A DNA stretch of 64,000 nucleotides from Bacillus mycoides (GCF_018742245.1 NZ_CP036132.1:2785001-2849000); one strand, 5' to 3'. Positions 1-8,926 are shown, numbered from the stretch's first letter. Numbers and translations: made by a program. The notes: generated from the sequence alone by a model not told the origin.

Positions 1-526
1 TGATAAAAGAAAATTTCGGTACTAACCAATACGAAAATAACGCTGAAACACATCCTATTAAAGCCCCTATTACAACATCAAAAGGATAATGAACCCCTAC
101 CCAAATACGAGAGATCGCTACACAAAATGCAAGTATAATCCATAACCATCCAGTCTTTTTACGAACAAGCAAAAACGAAAAACAAATCGAAAAAAAGAGA
201 ATCGTATGGTCACTAGGAAATGAATTATCTACAGCATGGTCGACAAGTTTATTAACATCAGGCAATACTGCAAACGGTTGATAATTCAAATGAAATTTCC
301 CTGCTATTTTTCCAATCACCTCAGCAATCACAAAAGCAACCATCGCTTGAATAACCATCATCCTACTTTTTCTGGACCCGGTAAACCAATAAGCTATAAT
401 AATTAAACCAAAAATATATACCATATATTCTGCCAAAAATACCATGGCTGAGTTTAGGAATGAATATTGTTTACCTAAATCATTAATTGCTCGAAAAATA
501 TCAATATTGAATTGAGAAAAAGACAT
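1..526 (-). CDS. bcrC: Undecaprenyl-diphosphatase BcrC, 3' end outside window
   Basis: This is a membrane PAP2-family phosphatase that dephosphorylates undecaprenyl pyrophosphate, recycling the cell-wall lipid carrier and giving basal bacitracin tolerance. The 175 visible codons begin MSFSQFNIDIF and hold several hydrophobic segments. The PAP2 signature appears as SFPSDH near residue 100 and SRIWVGVHYPFD near residue 145, which supply the catalytic histidines and aspartate. The ATG lies 8 bases after a GGAGGG ribosome site, so the start is secure. The frame is still open at base 2, so the last few residues lie outside the window. PAP2 proteins are diverse, but the N-terminus and motif spacing fit BcrC well. 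Confidence 0.88.
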   Translation of the reverse strand, partial: MSFSQFNIDIFRAINDLGKQYSFLNSAMVFLAEYMVYIFGLIIIAYWFTGSRKSRMMVIQAMVAFVIAEVIGKIAGKFHLNYQPFAVLPDVNKLVDHAVDNSFPSDHTILFFSICFSFLLVRKKTGWLWIILAFCVAISRIWVGVHYPFDVVIGALIGCVSALFSYWLVPKFSFI

Positions 527-673
527 TTTCAAATCCCTCCTTTATAGTAAGGTGTTTAACTGATTGCCATATACCTTCATTACACGAATAGTTTTGATTA
601 TTGTACTCATCTAAAAATACCAACCTTCTTGTGCGCTTATAATTTTATTATGGGAAAAAAGGTTTAAATGGGA

Positions 674-692
674 CTTAACTACTTCTTAACTA
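674..692. promoter_or_regulatory. Direct repeat CTTAACTA with 11-base period
   Basis: Two copies of CTTAACTA start at 674 and 685, one helical turn apart. Tandem hexamers at 11-base spacing are typical of OmpR/PhoP-class response regulators. The site is about 150 bases upstream of bcrC and at the end of the permease remnant. The assignment is only by form; no regulator is known from the sequence. Confidence 0.25.
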
Positions 693-802
693 TGTGAATG
701 TACTGTTTCTTCCTCTAACATGACGTTTTCACTTAAAAAATAAGCGGCATACGTACGTATATTTCGACTAACGTTTTTAAACGCGAGCTGAGAAAACGTC
801 AT
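686..802 (-). pseudogene. Remnant of BceB-type ABC permease (N-terminus only)
   Basis: An ATG at 802, preceded by a strong GGGAGGGG ribosome site, opens MTFSQLAFKNVSRNIRTYAA. That is the characteristic cytoplasmic start of BceB/YtsD-type permeases of antimicrobial-peptide detoxification modules. After about 24 residues, where the first membrane helix should begin, the sequence changes abruptly to a charged tail (SENVMLEEETVHSHS) and stops. A complete permease has roughly 620-650 residues, so more than 90% is missing. No ATPase partner gene is visible upstream. The reading frame can be extended upstream to 889, but the ribosome site argues that the true old start is 802. The piece looks like what is left after a deletion. 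Confidence 0.7.
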
Positions 803-957
803 CTTCTGTCCCCTCCCACGCTTTTTTACTTCCATAAAAATAGGTATCACCATGAGTATGACATCTCCTTCTTCTTTCTTCTTTTTCACTATAATAAAAA
901 AAGGAAAAGGAAAACATCGAACTTTCTTACATACATTCGTGCATTCTTACAGTTTTG

Positions 958-1212
958 TCATTTTGTAAATGTGTTTATCACCTTGCCTTTCGCTATTTTC
1001 AAAAACTCTTGTAACTCTGGGTTTATATTCGTCTTTCGGTATGCAACGGCTAGTTCCGCAACAATTTTAGAATCACATATTTCTTTGTAGACAACTTCTG
1101 ATTGATATAATTTATTTGCAGACACCTATCCGCTGTTAATTAAATAAGAAAAATTATATGTTTCTAATACATGTTTTTGATCGAGCTTTAATTTAAACCT
1201 ACAAAGAATTAA
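958..1212 (-). pseudogene. LysR-type regulator remnant (C-terminal part)
   Basis: The minus strand between 1212 and 958 keeps one frame that reads as the end of a LysR substrate-binding domain. It contains the stretches KLKLDQKHVLETYNFSYLINSG and then VVYKEICDSKIVAEL, followed by AVAYRKTNINPEL, a typical LysR C-terminal pattern, and ends in TGA at 958-960. An in-frame TAG at 1126-1128 breaks it where a tyrosine codon would be expected. The DNA-binding half is absent. The remnant sits beside the bceB-type remnant, which suggests that this stretch has suffered repeated deletion. Confidence 0.6.
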
Positions 1213-1258
1213 GGAAAGTACCCAAAACGACCGTTTATGGTACTTTCCTTATTTTTAT
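1211..1258 (+). terminator. Stem-loop with T-rich tail
   Basis: Arms AAGGAAAGTAC and GTACTTTCCTT (1211-1221 and 1240-1250) are exact complements, followed on the plus strand by ATTTTTAT. No intact plus-strand gene lies upstream, so it may be a relic of a lost gene. Confidence 0.45.
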
Positions 1259-1314
1259 CCAGATTGAGAAAAATACTATTCAAATTCAGTTTCAAAACTC
1301 ATTACCAAAAATAA

Positions 1315-1356
1315 ACGCTCCTAACATATTAGTCATATACAATATGTTAGGAGCGT
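1315..1356. terminator. 16-bp perfect stem-loop, possible bidirectional terminator
   Basis: Sixteen bases (1315-1330) are exactly complementary to 1341-1356 around a 10-base loop. Neither side has a long T run, though TTTATTTTTGG follows on the minus strand. It stands between the LysR remnant and the Ugp-like operon terminator. Confidence 0.45.
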
Positions 1357-1418
1357 GATATTTTAAGTGTTTTTTGGATTTAGGTCTTGATAATATACGC
1401 TAAGCAATCTTTCATATA

Positions 1419-1460
1419 AAAAAGCCGATTCCCTGTAATCTAAAGGATAATCGGCTTTTT
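1419..1460 (-). terminator. Terminator of the Ugp-like operon
   Basis: AAAAAGCCGATT (1419-1430) pairs with AATCGGCTTTTT (1449-1460). Read on the minus strand the stem ends in a T run followed by ATATG, about 60 bases after the stop codon of the ATPase gene. This fits a rho-independent end for the whole six-gene operon. Confidence 0.8.
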
Positions 1461-1521
1461 GCTATTCATTTATTTGTAGTAGTTGAAGAAATTCTAAAGG
1501 TATAATCACCTTAATTATTAT

Positions 1522-2622
1522 CTATAAAACAATTCGTTTCTCAGTTTCTGAATCAAAGTAATGCACTTTGTCCATGTTTAAACCTAGATCTATATTAGAT
1601 TGACTTTGCACATCTAAAGATGTGTCCACACGTGCAACAAAGGATTGTCCATTAATGTTAGAATATAGATATGTTTCTGCCCCCATTAATTCTGCTACAT
1701 CAATACATACCGTTACTTTTGCGTTATATGGTAAATACTCGATTTCTTTTCCATAATAAAAGTCTTCTGGACGTATTCCTATTATGATTTCTTTATTCGT
1801 ATAGCCCTTATTTCGCAAGCCTTTCATCTTCTCTTCTGGCACTTCAATTTTCCACTTATCAATCATAACTGCATTATCTGTTAATACTCCTTTGAAAAAA
1901 TTCATTCCAGGAGAGCCAATGAATCCGCCGACAAATACATTCTCTGGATTATCATACACTTCTTTCGGTGTACCGACTTGCTGTATAATCCCATCTTTTA
2001 GTACAACCAAGCGCGTCGCCATCGTCATAGCTTCAATTTGATCATGCGTGACATATACAGATGTCGTTTGCAGCTGCCTGTGTAATTTTGTAATCTCAGC
2101 ACGCATTTGAACACGCAACTTCGCATCTAAGTTTGATAAAGGCTCGTCCATTAAAAATACCTTTGCATTTCGAACAATCGCTCGGCCTAAGGCAACACGC
2201 TGACGTTGCCCACCTGAAAGTGCTTTTGGCTTTCGGCTTAAATACTGCTCAAGTCCAAGAATTTTTGCTGCATGTTGCACACGCTGGTCAATTTCTTCTT
2301 TACTATATTTTCGTAGTTTTAATCCAAACGCCATGTTTTCATACACACTCATATGCGGATAAAGTGCATAGTTTTGAAATACCATTGCAATATCTCTATC
2401 TTTCGGTGTAACATCATTTACACGCTTTCCATCAATATAAAAGTCGCCCTCTGAAATCTCCTCAAGTCCTGCAATCATACGTAATGTTGTAGATTTCCCA
2501 CACCCTGAAGGGCCAACCAAAACGATAAATTCTCCATCATTTACTTCTAGGTTAAAATCTTTTACGATTGTCACATCATGATCATATTTTTTGTAAATGT
2601 TTTTGAATGATAGTTGAGCCAT
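1522..2622 (-). CDS. ugpC: ABC transporter ATP-binding protein, UgpC/MsmK type
   Basis: This is the cytoplasmic ATPase that powers a carbohydrate or polyol-phosphate importer (CUT1 family). All ABC signatures are in place in the 366 residues: Walker A GPSGCGKST at 37-45, Q-loop Q83, signature LSGGQ at 135-139, Walker B VFLMDE at 155-160 and switch H193. The C-terminal 130 residues form the MalK/UgpC-type OB-fold regulatory domain (contains GIRPEDF). The start ATG follows TAGGAGG. It is the last gene of the operon, behind the HAD phosphatase, and the only ATPase there. Such ATPases can serve several transporters, so the substrate must be read from the neighbours. Confidence 0.9.
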   Translation of the reverse strand: MAQLSFKNIYKKYDHDVTIVKDFNLEVNDGEFIVLVGPSGCGKSTTLRMIAGLEEISEGDFYIDGKRVNDVTPKDRDIAMVFQNYALYPHMSVYENMAFGLKLRKYSKEEIDQRVQHAAKILGLEQYLSRKPKALSGGQRQRVALGRAIVRNAKVFLMDEPLSNLDAKLRVQMRAEITKLHRQLQTTSVYVTHDQIEAMTMATRLVVLKDGIIQQVGTPKEVYDNPENVFVGGFIGSPGMNFFKGVLTDNAVMIDKWKIEVPEEKMKGLRNKGYTNKEIIIGIRPEDFYYGKEIEYLPYNAKVTVCIDVAELMGAETYLYSNINGQSFVARVDTSLDVQSQSNIDLGLNMDKVHYFDSETEKRIVL

Positions 2623-2683
2623 AATATCCTCCTAGAATTCGAGCTATATTTATAGATATTGTTAAAAATTATGATGACATGAA

Positions 2684-3391
2684 TTATAAAATCTTCGAAA
2701 TATCCTTCATACTGTTTAAAATATAATCCGCTTTTCCTTCTAAATCTTCCTTCCTGCTCGCACCCGATAAGACACCCACTACTTTAATGTTACTATTTCT
2801 TGCAAATGTAACGTCTGTTAATGTATCACCTACCATAAGCACATCTTCTTCAGTTAGTGAAAATTTTTCTTTAAACATATGATAAAAGTCACTTTCAGGT
2901 TTTGTTCTATTCACACCATCATCTGCACCTAAAAAATCTACATAATCATATAACTCAGTCATTTTCAGAGAATGAATAGCTGCATCAACATCGTCTGCCG
3001 TAACAACCCCAATAATATATTCATTGTCTTTTAAATATCGTAACGTTTCCTTTGCACCTTCCACTTCTGTAAATACAAGATCATCTGCAGTAGAGTACTT
3101 TTTGAATAGAAGACATACATTTTGAATAAAACCCTCTTTATTCACATGTTGATTTTCTAACAACGAATACCATGCAGCCGCAATAAAGTAATTTGTGCGA
3201 CAAGCTAGTAAACTCGTACTCTCAAAATCGTTATCATTCATACCAATAATCGTTAAGTAGTCATCTCGTTTACTTTTTTCATTTGGATACGTTTGAAATA
3301 TATCATCTAACACACGATGCACAATTTTGTACCAAACTGAATCTAACTGTATTAATGTTCCATCTTTATCAAAAATAATCGCTTTATTCAC
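2684..3391 (-). CDS. HAD-family phosphatase (phosphoglycolate phosphatase-like)
   Basis: A 235-residue soluble HAD hydrolase. Motif I is FDKDGTL (nucleophile D8 and acid D10), motif II lies around VTADD, and motif IV is MVGDTLTDV. A helical cap of subclass I type sits between motifs I and II. The start is GTG at 3391, with GGGGG 8 bases upstream. It overlaps the end of the PHP gene by 8 bases, so the two are translationally coupled. Coupling to a PHP hydrolase and a Ugp-like importer suggests that it removes phosphate from an imported or released phosphate ester. The substrate itself cannot be read from the sequence. Confidence 0.8.
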   Translation of the reverse strand: MNKAIIFDKDGTLIQLDSVWYKIVHRVLDDIFQTYPNEKSKRDDYLTIIGMNDNDFESTSLLACRTNYFIAAAWYSLLENQHVNKEGFIQNVCLLFKKYSTADDLVFTEVEGAKETLRYLKDNEYIIGVVTADDVDAAIHSLKMTELYDYVDFLGADDGVNRTKPESDFYHMFKEKFSLTEEDVLMVGDTLTDVTFARNSNIKVVGVLSGASRKEDLEGKADYILNSMKDISKIL

Positions 3392-4811
3392 CTTTTATTC
3401 CCCCTATAACTTCATTCCATGTTTTTATATTTTTATTCTGAACTTTATTATGAATAGGATTAATAAACGCTACTAATTCGTCCTCTTCCCATCCCTCAAC
3501 TCTAGCGTACGCCCCTTCATTTAAAGTAAATGCAAAGGTTACATCGCTTCCGTATTCTTTTTCAATCATTCTTCCATTTATAAGTAATCTCCACTCACAC
3601 GGTTTATCTGCTTGAACGTTATAAATAATATTTCCTTTAGCCTCATCTCCGACAGCAATCGTTTCACCTTCGTTTTGAATATCTATCGTTAGTTTTCTAA
3701 ATCGAGAGAAATAAATTCTTCCGTTTTTGATCGCAAATTTCAAGTTTTTAATTGATAAACCGTTACATAATACATATGTTCCTGGATCACCGTAAATGGA
3801 TGGGTCTTTTGATCCTGGGAATGTTTTAGACGGATGTAAATGAGAATCACTTCCTCCTATTCCCCAGATTTTAAGACCATTTGACCACATTTGATCGAAA
3901 CAACGCAAAGCTTCTAAAGTAGATGATTTACTTTTTTTATACGTTGGATCACACATAATTTCCATCGTATGAACATTTTCTAAGTTAATATTAACTTGGT
4001 TCGCCCAAGGCTTCATAAATGGATGATTCACACTCAATAAATACCCTTTTTCTTTCATGAGTGAAAATAGTACATTCATTTTTTCAGCACTAAATGATTC
4101 ATCTACATACTCTGTAAAATCAACAAATTCTCTTATGCCAAATATATTATAATGACCATAAGGAGTTGTAAGTTCCATAGATGGTATAATTAATGTGTTT
4201 CCTTTTTCATAAGATGGCATAACAATATTGTGCTCCGTCGCATATAAAAAATCTAATTCTTGTTTTTCACATACTTTCATTCCAAGTTCATCATCTATCT
4301 CGCCATCTGTTAAATCTGTATGTTCATGAAAATCCCCTTTGTACCAGCGATGTTCTTCATTTACTACCTTATTAAAACGGTCTTCATCGATAAAAACATT
4401 GCTCTTACAAAAATGCTCTCTATTATACTTTCGCTCCAACTGATCATTCACTTCCACATTTACTGTATAGTCAACTTTTTCCCCAGTAAATTTCACTACT
4501 TTCTTTGCACAATGAGGGATATATACGACTTCTAATTCCCAATTACCTGACTGTATGTCTCCTCCAATACAACCAGCAGAACAAAACTTTGAATCTTTCG
4601 AAACGACTAGTTTTTCATTTACAATTGGAGTTTGATATTGTATACGTACATAACCGTTAGGATCTCTTAAGATTAGTAAAAGCGGAATTTTCCGGCTATC
4701 CCCTTGATCAATTGTTAATGTAAAGTTTGTAATATCAGTTTCATCCATTGGGAAACAGTGTTTATTTTTTACGAATGGAGAGAGTGTTATCGTACTTGTT
4801 ATTTCGATCAT
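3384..4811 (-). CDS. PHP-domain metallohydrolase (CehA/McbA-like)
   Basis: A 475-residue protein with an N-terminal beta-rich region (about residues 1-150) and a C-terminal PHP metal-dependent hydrolase domain. The metal ligands are visible as DFHEHTD near residue 160, TEHN about 30 residues later, an NHPF segment and a late GGSDSHLHP motif. PHP proteins of the CehA/McbA group hydrolyse phosphodiesters or related esters using three metals. The ATG at 4811 is chosen because AAAAGGTG lies 8 bases upstream; a GTG three codons earlier is less well placed. No signal peptide is visible, so it probably acts in the cytoplasm on the substrate brought in by the transporter encoded by the same operon. 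Confidence 0.78.
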   Translation of the reverse strand: MIEITSTITLSPFVKNKHCFPMDETDITNFTLTIDQGDSRKIPLLLILRDPNGYVRIQYQTPIVNEKLVVSKDSKFCSAGCIGGDIQSGNWELEVVYIPHCAKKVVKFTGEKVDYTVNVEVNDQLERKYNREHFCKSNVFIDEDRFNKVVNEEHRWYKGDFHEHTDLTDGEIDDELGMKVCEKQELDFLYATEHNIVMPSYEKGNTLIIPSMELTTPYGHYNIFGIREFVDFTEYVDESFSAEKMNVLFSLMKEKGYLLSVNHPFMKPWANQVNINLENVHTMEIMCDPTYKKSKSSTLEALRCFDQMWSNGLKIWGIGGSDSHLHPSKTFPGSKDPSIYGDPGTYVLCNGLSIKNLKFAIKNGRIYFSRFRKLTIDIQNEGETIAVGDEAKGNIIYNVQADKPCEWRLLINGRMIEKEYGSDVTFAFTLNEGAYARVEGWEEDELVAFINPIHNKVQNKNIKTWNEVIGGIKGE

Positions 4812-4890
4812 AGTTCTCACACCTTTTCAAGTGAATTTTAGAGGCACTTCCTTCGTTCAAAAGCACCTCACGTTCGTACTACAAACAGGT

Positions 4891-6252
4891 TTACTTCTTC
4901 TTTTTCAAAACTTTATCTAACTCTTCTTGCGCAACTTTAGCTGCTTCATCTAATGCTTTCTTTGCTGGAACCCCTTCAATCTCTACTTTATCTTTTGCTA
5001 CATTTAAAGCGTCATTGATTTTTCCGCCCGTTGGATCTACAAATGGTCCCACTCCATTATTGTTGGCTTGTTCTAACGGAACTAATGCTTGTGGTTGTTT
5101 TTTAACAAATTCAGCATATGGACCGTACTCTGTTACATTGTTACGAACAGGAATATAGCCTGTTGCCATTGACCATTCAGCCGTTTTCTCCGTACTTGTC
5201 GCAAATTTCATAAAGTCATATGCACCTTTTGCTACTTCTGGATCAATATTTCTCGTTAATGTGAATAAATATGTTTCTAATTTTGGCGCTGGTTTATTAT
5301 TACCCCAAGCAGGCTGAGGTAATGCTTCAAATGTGTTAAGGCGTTCTTCTTCCGTCATTCCTTTTCCTAATGATTTAAAGACAAATCCTTGATCACCAGA
5401 TGATCCTGTAAATCCTAATGTTCTACCTTCAACTAAATCAATTACAGTTTTATCCCAATATTCCCATCCAGTACCACCTGAATGTATTTTCATAATTTTA
5501 TCTTCATGTAGCCATGTACGGAATTTCTCCCATATCGAAACCCAAGTGTCATCGTTAATTAATACTTTTTTACCATCTTCACTTAATACGTTTCCACCGG
5601 CACTGCGAACCGCATCAATTAAATTGGAAGTTCCCCACATTGGCATCCAGCCCGCATATGTTACATTTCCATTTTCACCACGTTTTGCGACTGTTTTTGC
5701 TACCTTTTCTACACCTTCCCACGTCTTTAAATCCTCTTTTGTAAAGCCATTTTCCGCTAATGCTTTTTTATTGTAATAAAAAATTTGCGTTGTACCGTAA
5801 AACGGAATGCCATATAACTTCTCGTCAATTGTTGCTTGCTCCATAAACCCTTTCCCATAATCTTCTTTTTTAAAATTAGTATCATTTTTAACATATTCAT
5901 CTATAGGTACGATTAACTGTTTTTTAGCATATTCTTGAATGACATCAGAACCTAGTAATGCAATTGCTTCTTGGTTATTCGCTGCAAATCCACTTTGTAG
6001 CTTTTGATATGACTCATCGTAGCTACCCGCTTTTGTCGTTTTCACTACATATTTGTCCTGACTTTTATTGTATTCTTCCACAATCTTATCTACACGATCT
6101 GCAAGAGAGCCCCCTACTCCATTAATGAATGGAACAACAACCTTCTCCCCTTCTTTACTCGCTTTAACCGTACTCCCTTTTCCACCTGAACAACCCGCAA
6201 GTGCACTAACAAACAATGTTATAACTGTTAGAAGCATGAATAGTTTTTTCAT
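4891..6252 (-). CDS. Extracellular sugar/glycerophosphate-binding lipoprotein (UgpB-like)
   Basis: This 453-residue protein is the substrate-binding component of the importer. It starts with a lipoprotein signal peptide whose lipobox is LAGC at residues 18-21, so the mature protein is anchored through C21 outside the membrane. The rest matches family 1 solute-binding proteins (segments such as GIPFYGTTQIFYYNKKAL and EKTAEWSMATGYIPVR). AAAGGAG precedes the ATG. It lies between the permease genes and the PHP hydrolase. UgpB-like binding proteins take glycerol-3-phosphate or glycerophosphodiesters, but related ones bind sugars. The ligand is inferred only from the operon partners. Confidence 0.85.
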   Translation of the reverse strand: MKKLFMLLTVITLFVSALAGCSGGKGSTVKASKEGEKVVVPFINGVGGSLADRVDKIVEEYNKSQDKYVVKTTKAGSYDESYQKLQSGFAANNQEAIALLGSDVIQEYAKKQLIVPIDEYVKNDTNFKKEDYGKGFMEQATIDEKLYGIPFYGTTQIFYYNKKALAENGFTKEDLKTWEGVEKVAKTVAKRGENGNVTYAGWMPMWGTSNLIDAVRSAGGNVLSEDGKKVLINDDTWVSIWEKFRTWLHEDKIMKIHSGGTGWEYWDKTVIDLVEGRTLGFTGSSGDQGFVFKSLGKGMTEEERLNTFEALPQPAWGNNKPAPKLETYLFTLTRNIDPEVAKGAYDFMKFATSTEKTAEWSMATGYIPVRNNVTEYGPYAEFVKKQPQALVPLEQANNNGVGPFVDPTGGKINDALNVAKDKVEIEGVPAKKALDEAAKVAQEELDKVLKKKK

Positions 6253-6277
6253 CCCACATATCTCCTTTAATATTTAA

Positions 6278-7096
6278 TTACCCCTTTATTCCTGAATCAG
6301 TAACACCAGATAAGAACCATTTTTGTAGAATTAAAAATACGATTAAGAGCGGCACCGTTGCGATTGTACTTGCAACCATAATGTGTGACCAATCTCGTCC
6401 TAAAGAACTATTAATGAAATAATCAGCAATTCCATTCGTAATTAACTTTTGCGTATTATCTTTCAATATAAGAGCTGGCCAGACGTAATTATTATAATTA
6501 CCAATAAATGTGACCAATCCTAGAGTTACAAATGATGATCGTGTCATTGGAAAAATAATCTTCCAAAGAATTCGCCAATCACTCGCTCCATCAATTTTGG
6601 CTGCTTCTACTATTTCAAAACCAACTTTGTGGAACGTTTGTTTCAAATAGAAAATGCCGAATACGCTAACAGCCATAGAAATCATGTATCCAAAATGTGA
6701 ATCAAGCAAACCAAACTTCCCTAACATTACATATACAGGAACATACGAAACAGCTCCAGGAATCATATAGGTTGCCATCACGACACTAAATGTAATATTT
6801 TTACCTTTAAACTTGTAAAATGCTAACATATAAGCAAACAGTGCAGACGAAACAAGCACATATATAGTAATGATGAAAGATGTATAAAAACTATTAAATA
6901 AATATGTGTTAAATGGTAGTATGTCTAATACTTGCCGATAATTTTCCCAGTGAAATTCTTTAGGCCAAAAACCTCCTTGTAATACTTCACTAGATGTTTT
7001 AAACGAACCAAGTACCATCCATATGAATGGAAAAACAAATAGTATACTTGCTAATGCTAAAAAGAGATGCTTTACGATTAATGGACCTTTTTTCAT
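6278..7096 (-). CDS. ABC transporter permease, UgpE/MalG type
   Basis: A 272-residue inner permease with six predicted membrane helices. The EAA loop reads EAAKIDGASDWRILWKIIFP and docks the ATPase. ATG at 7096 is preferred because AAGGTG lies 6 bases upstream; the frame also allows a GTG three codons earlier. It follows the other permease with an 11-base gap and precedes the binding-protein gene by 25 bases, so the three are cotranscribed. Confidence 0.88.
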   Translation of the reverse strand: MKKGPLIVKHLFLALASILFVFPFIWMVLGSFKTSSEVLQGGFWPKEFHWENYRQVLDILPFNTYLFNSFYTSFIITIYVLVSSALFAYMLAFYKFKGKNITFSVVMATYMIPGAVSYVPVYVMLGKFGLLDSHFGYMISMAVSVFGIFYLKQTFHKVGFEIVEAAKIDGASDWRILWKIIFPMTRSSFVTLGLVTFIGNYNNYVWPALILKDNTQKLITNGIADYFINSSLGRDWSHIMVASTIATVPLLIVFLILQKWFLSGVTDSGIKG

Positions 7097-7106
7097 ATTA
7101 TTCACC

Positions 7107-7973
7107 TTAATAGTTCACCCACTTATCACCTATTATTTTGTTAATAACAGATAGTAAAATTGTAATGATTAGTATGATAAATGCGATTGCTGTTGCAGAT
7201 CCCATATCAAACTGTTCAAATCCTTGTTGGAAGAATAAATACAGTAACGTACGCGTTGAACCACTAGGCCCACCTTGTGTTAAAATTTTTATTTGATCGT
7301 AAGCCTGCACCGAAGAAATTGTATTAACGACAACTAAGAAGAAAGTTGTTGATGAAACCATCGGCAGTGTTACATATCGGAATTTCTGCCATGAATTTGC
7401 CCCATCAATACTAGCTGCTTCATATAAACTATCTGGAACTTTTTCTAATGCACCGATATAGAAGATCATCGTCCAACCAACTAATTTCCAAACCGTCATA
7501 ATAATGACTGCTAACATCGCTGTTTGACTACTTTGAAGCCAGTCCAAACCTGGTATCCCGAAAAAGTTTAGCACTTTATTAATAACTCCAAATTGAGGTT
7601 CATATAAAAGTGACCACACAATGGATACAGCTATTGTTGGCGTTACCCAAGGTGAAAAGATCATTAATTGGTACAATGCAGAACCTTTAAATTTTTTTCG
7701 GAAGAATAATGCGAAACCTAAGCCCAATGCAATCGTTGGAATCACTGTTCCAATTCCGAAATAAAACGTATTGAGCAATGCTTGCATAAAAGAATCTTGT
7801 GTAAATAAATTAAAATAGTTTTCTAAACCAACAAAGTTAAAATCATTCGTCATAAAATCCCAATCAGTAAAACTAATACCTAAACTAATGAAATTCGGAA
7901 TAATCCAAAACAATATTAGAGGTATTCCAACTGGTAGTAAAAAGAACACAGCTTTTGATAGTTTTATTTGCAT
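7107..7973 (-). CDS. ABC transporter permease, UgpA/MalF type
   Basis: First gene of the importer operon. The 288 residues form about six membrane helices, with the EAA loop EAASIDGANSWQKFRYVTLP toward the C-terminus. The ATG at 7973 is placed 8 bases after GGAGG; a GTG three codons upstream would overlap that ribosome site. The 5' flank (7974-8086) is unusually rich in TTGTTT repeats and is the likely control region for the operon. Confidence 0.88.
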   Translation of the reverse strand: MQIKLSKAVFFLLPVGIPLILFWIIPNFISLGISFTDWDFMTNDFNFVGLENYFNLFTQDSFMQALLNTFYFGIGTVIPTIALGLGFALFFRKKFKGSALYQLMIFSPWVTPTIAVSIVWSLLYEPQFGVINKVLNFFGIPGLDWLQSSQTAMLAVIIMTVWKLVGWTMIFYIGALEKVPDSLYEAASIDGANSWQKFRYVTLPMVSSTTFFLVVVNTISSVQAYDQIKILTQGGPSGSTRTLLYLFFQQGFEQFDMGSATAIAFIILIITILLSVINKIIGDKWVNY

Positions 7974-8086
7974 TCTTGCCACCTCCTAATTCATATTGTA
8001 CGAGTTCATTATTAACACAATGTTGTTTATTTGTTAACTAATTGTAAAAACAACAAATTAACAAAACAAAACAACATATAAACAAT
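7974..8086 (-). promoter_or_regulatory. Control region of Ugp-like operon with TTGTTT repeats
   Basis: Read on the minus strand, this 113-base gap carries repeated TTGTTT/TGTTGTTTT units (at least four), plus an inverted AACAAATAAACAAC near the gene. Repeated TTGTTT-like hexamers are common in operators of DeoR-family repressors, and a DeoR gene lies directly upstream. The exact operator and promoter hexamers are not certain. Confidence 0.45.
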
Positions 8087-8130
8087 AAAAGAAGACTATT
8101 TCTCAACTTACTAAGAAATAGTCTTCTTTT
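8087..8130 (-). terminator. Terminator after deoR-type gene
   Basis: AAAAGAAGACTATTTCT (8087-8103) pairs with AGAAATAGTCTTCTTTT (8114-8130). On the minus strand it begins 8 bases after the regulator's stop codon, separating the regulator transcript from the transporter operon. Confidence 0.75.
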
Positions 8131-8137
8131 AGCTTTT

Positions 8138-8926
8138 CTATACTGTTATTACTTCAACCCCATTACTTGTTAGCATATTTTGCCACGATTCATCGAGCTT
8201 CGCATTCGTATATAACGCATCAATATCACTAAAACTCCCGCTTTTATAAAACTTTGTTAAATTAAACTTTGACTCATCTACCATCATTACAACTTGTTTT
8301 GCATTATTCTTTAACTGCTTATATATTTGTGCATCTTCAATATACGAACATGTTAGTTCTTTTTCTAAAGAAATTCCATCACAAGAAGCAAATAACTTAT
8401 TAACAGTGAAATGGTCAAGATAGTTTAACGTCATTTCTCCAGACAATGCTAATGAATTTGTATTCAATATTCCTCCAATGACTATTAACCTGCAATCAAA
8501 GGAATCATATTGTTCTTTAAGCTCAATAATTTTATTAACAGCTGGTATCGAGTTTGTTAAAATCGTCAAATTCTTTTTATCGTGTATGTAATCTAAAATT
8601 TGCATTGTGGTTGTCCCAATTTCAATTGCGATAATATCATTATCTTCTACGAGTTTACTTGCTTCCATTGCAATTTTTCGTTTTTCTTCAATATTCTCAG
8701 CTCGGCGCCTATCAAAATGAAATTCTAGTGTTTGATCTTTTTTCTTAATTGCACCACCATGTATTTTCGTAAGCTGCCCTTCCTTGTGCAACATATCTAA
8801 ATCTCTTCGTATCGTTTCTGTTGTAACATTTAGTACCTTCGCTAAATCATTTACCATAACTCGGTTGTACTTTTCTAACTCATCTAGTATGTGTTTTCTA
8901 CGTTCAAATTGCGTGTACGATTTCAT
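8138..8926 (-). CDS. DeoR-family transcriptional regulator
   Basis: A 262-residue repressor. The N-terminal DeoR helix-turn-helix is clear (RRKHILDELEKYNRV, then VTTETIRRDLDMLHKEGQL at about 33-51). It is followed by the sugar-phosphate-sensing domain with the effector loop IEIGTTTMQIL near residue 104. DeoR proteins usually release DNA when they bind a phosphorylated sugar or polyol. The ATG has GAGGTG upstream. Its position just upstream of the UgpA-like gene, with the same orientation and a private terminator, makes it the likely local regulator of that operon. Confidence 0.87.
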   Translation of the reverse strand: MKSYTQFERRKHILDELEKYNRVMVNDLAKVLNVTTETIRRDLDMLHKEGQLTKIHGGAIKKKDQTLEFHFDRRRAENIEEKRKIAMEASKLVEDNDIIAIEIGTTTMQILDYIHDKKNLTILTNSIPAVNKIIELKEQYDSFDCRLIVIGGILNTNSLALSGEMTLNYLDHFTVNKLFASCDGISLEKELTCSYIEDAQIYKQLKNNAKQVVMMVDESKFNLTKFYKSGSFSDIDALYTNAKLDESWQNMLTSNGVEVITV

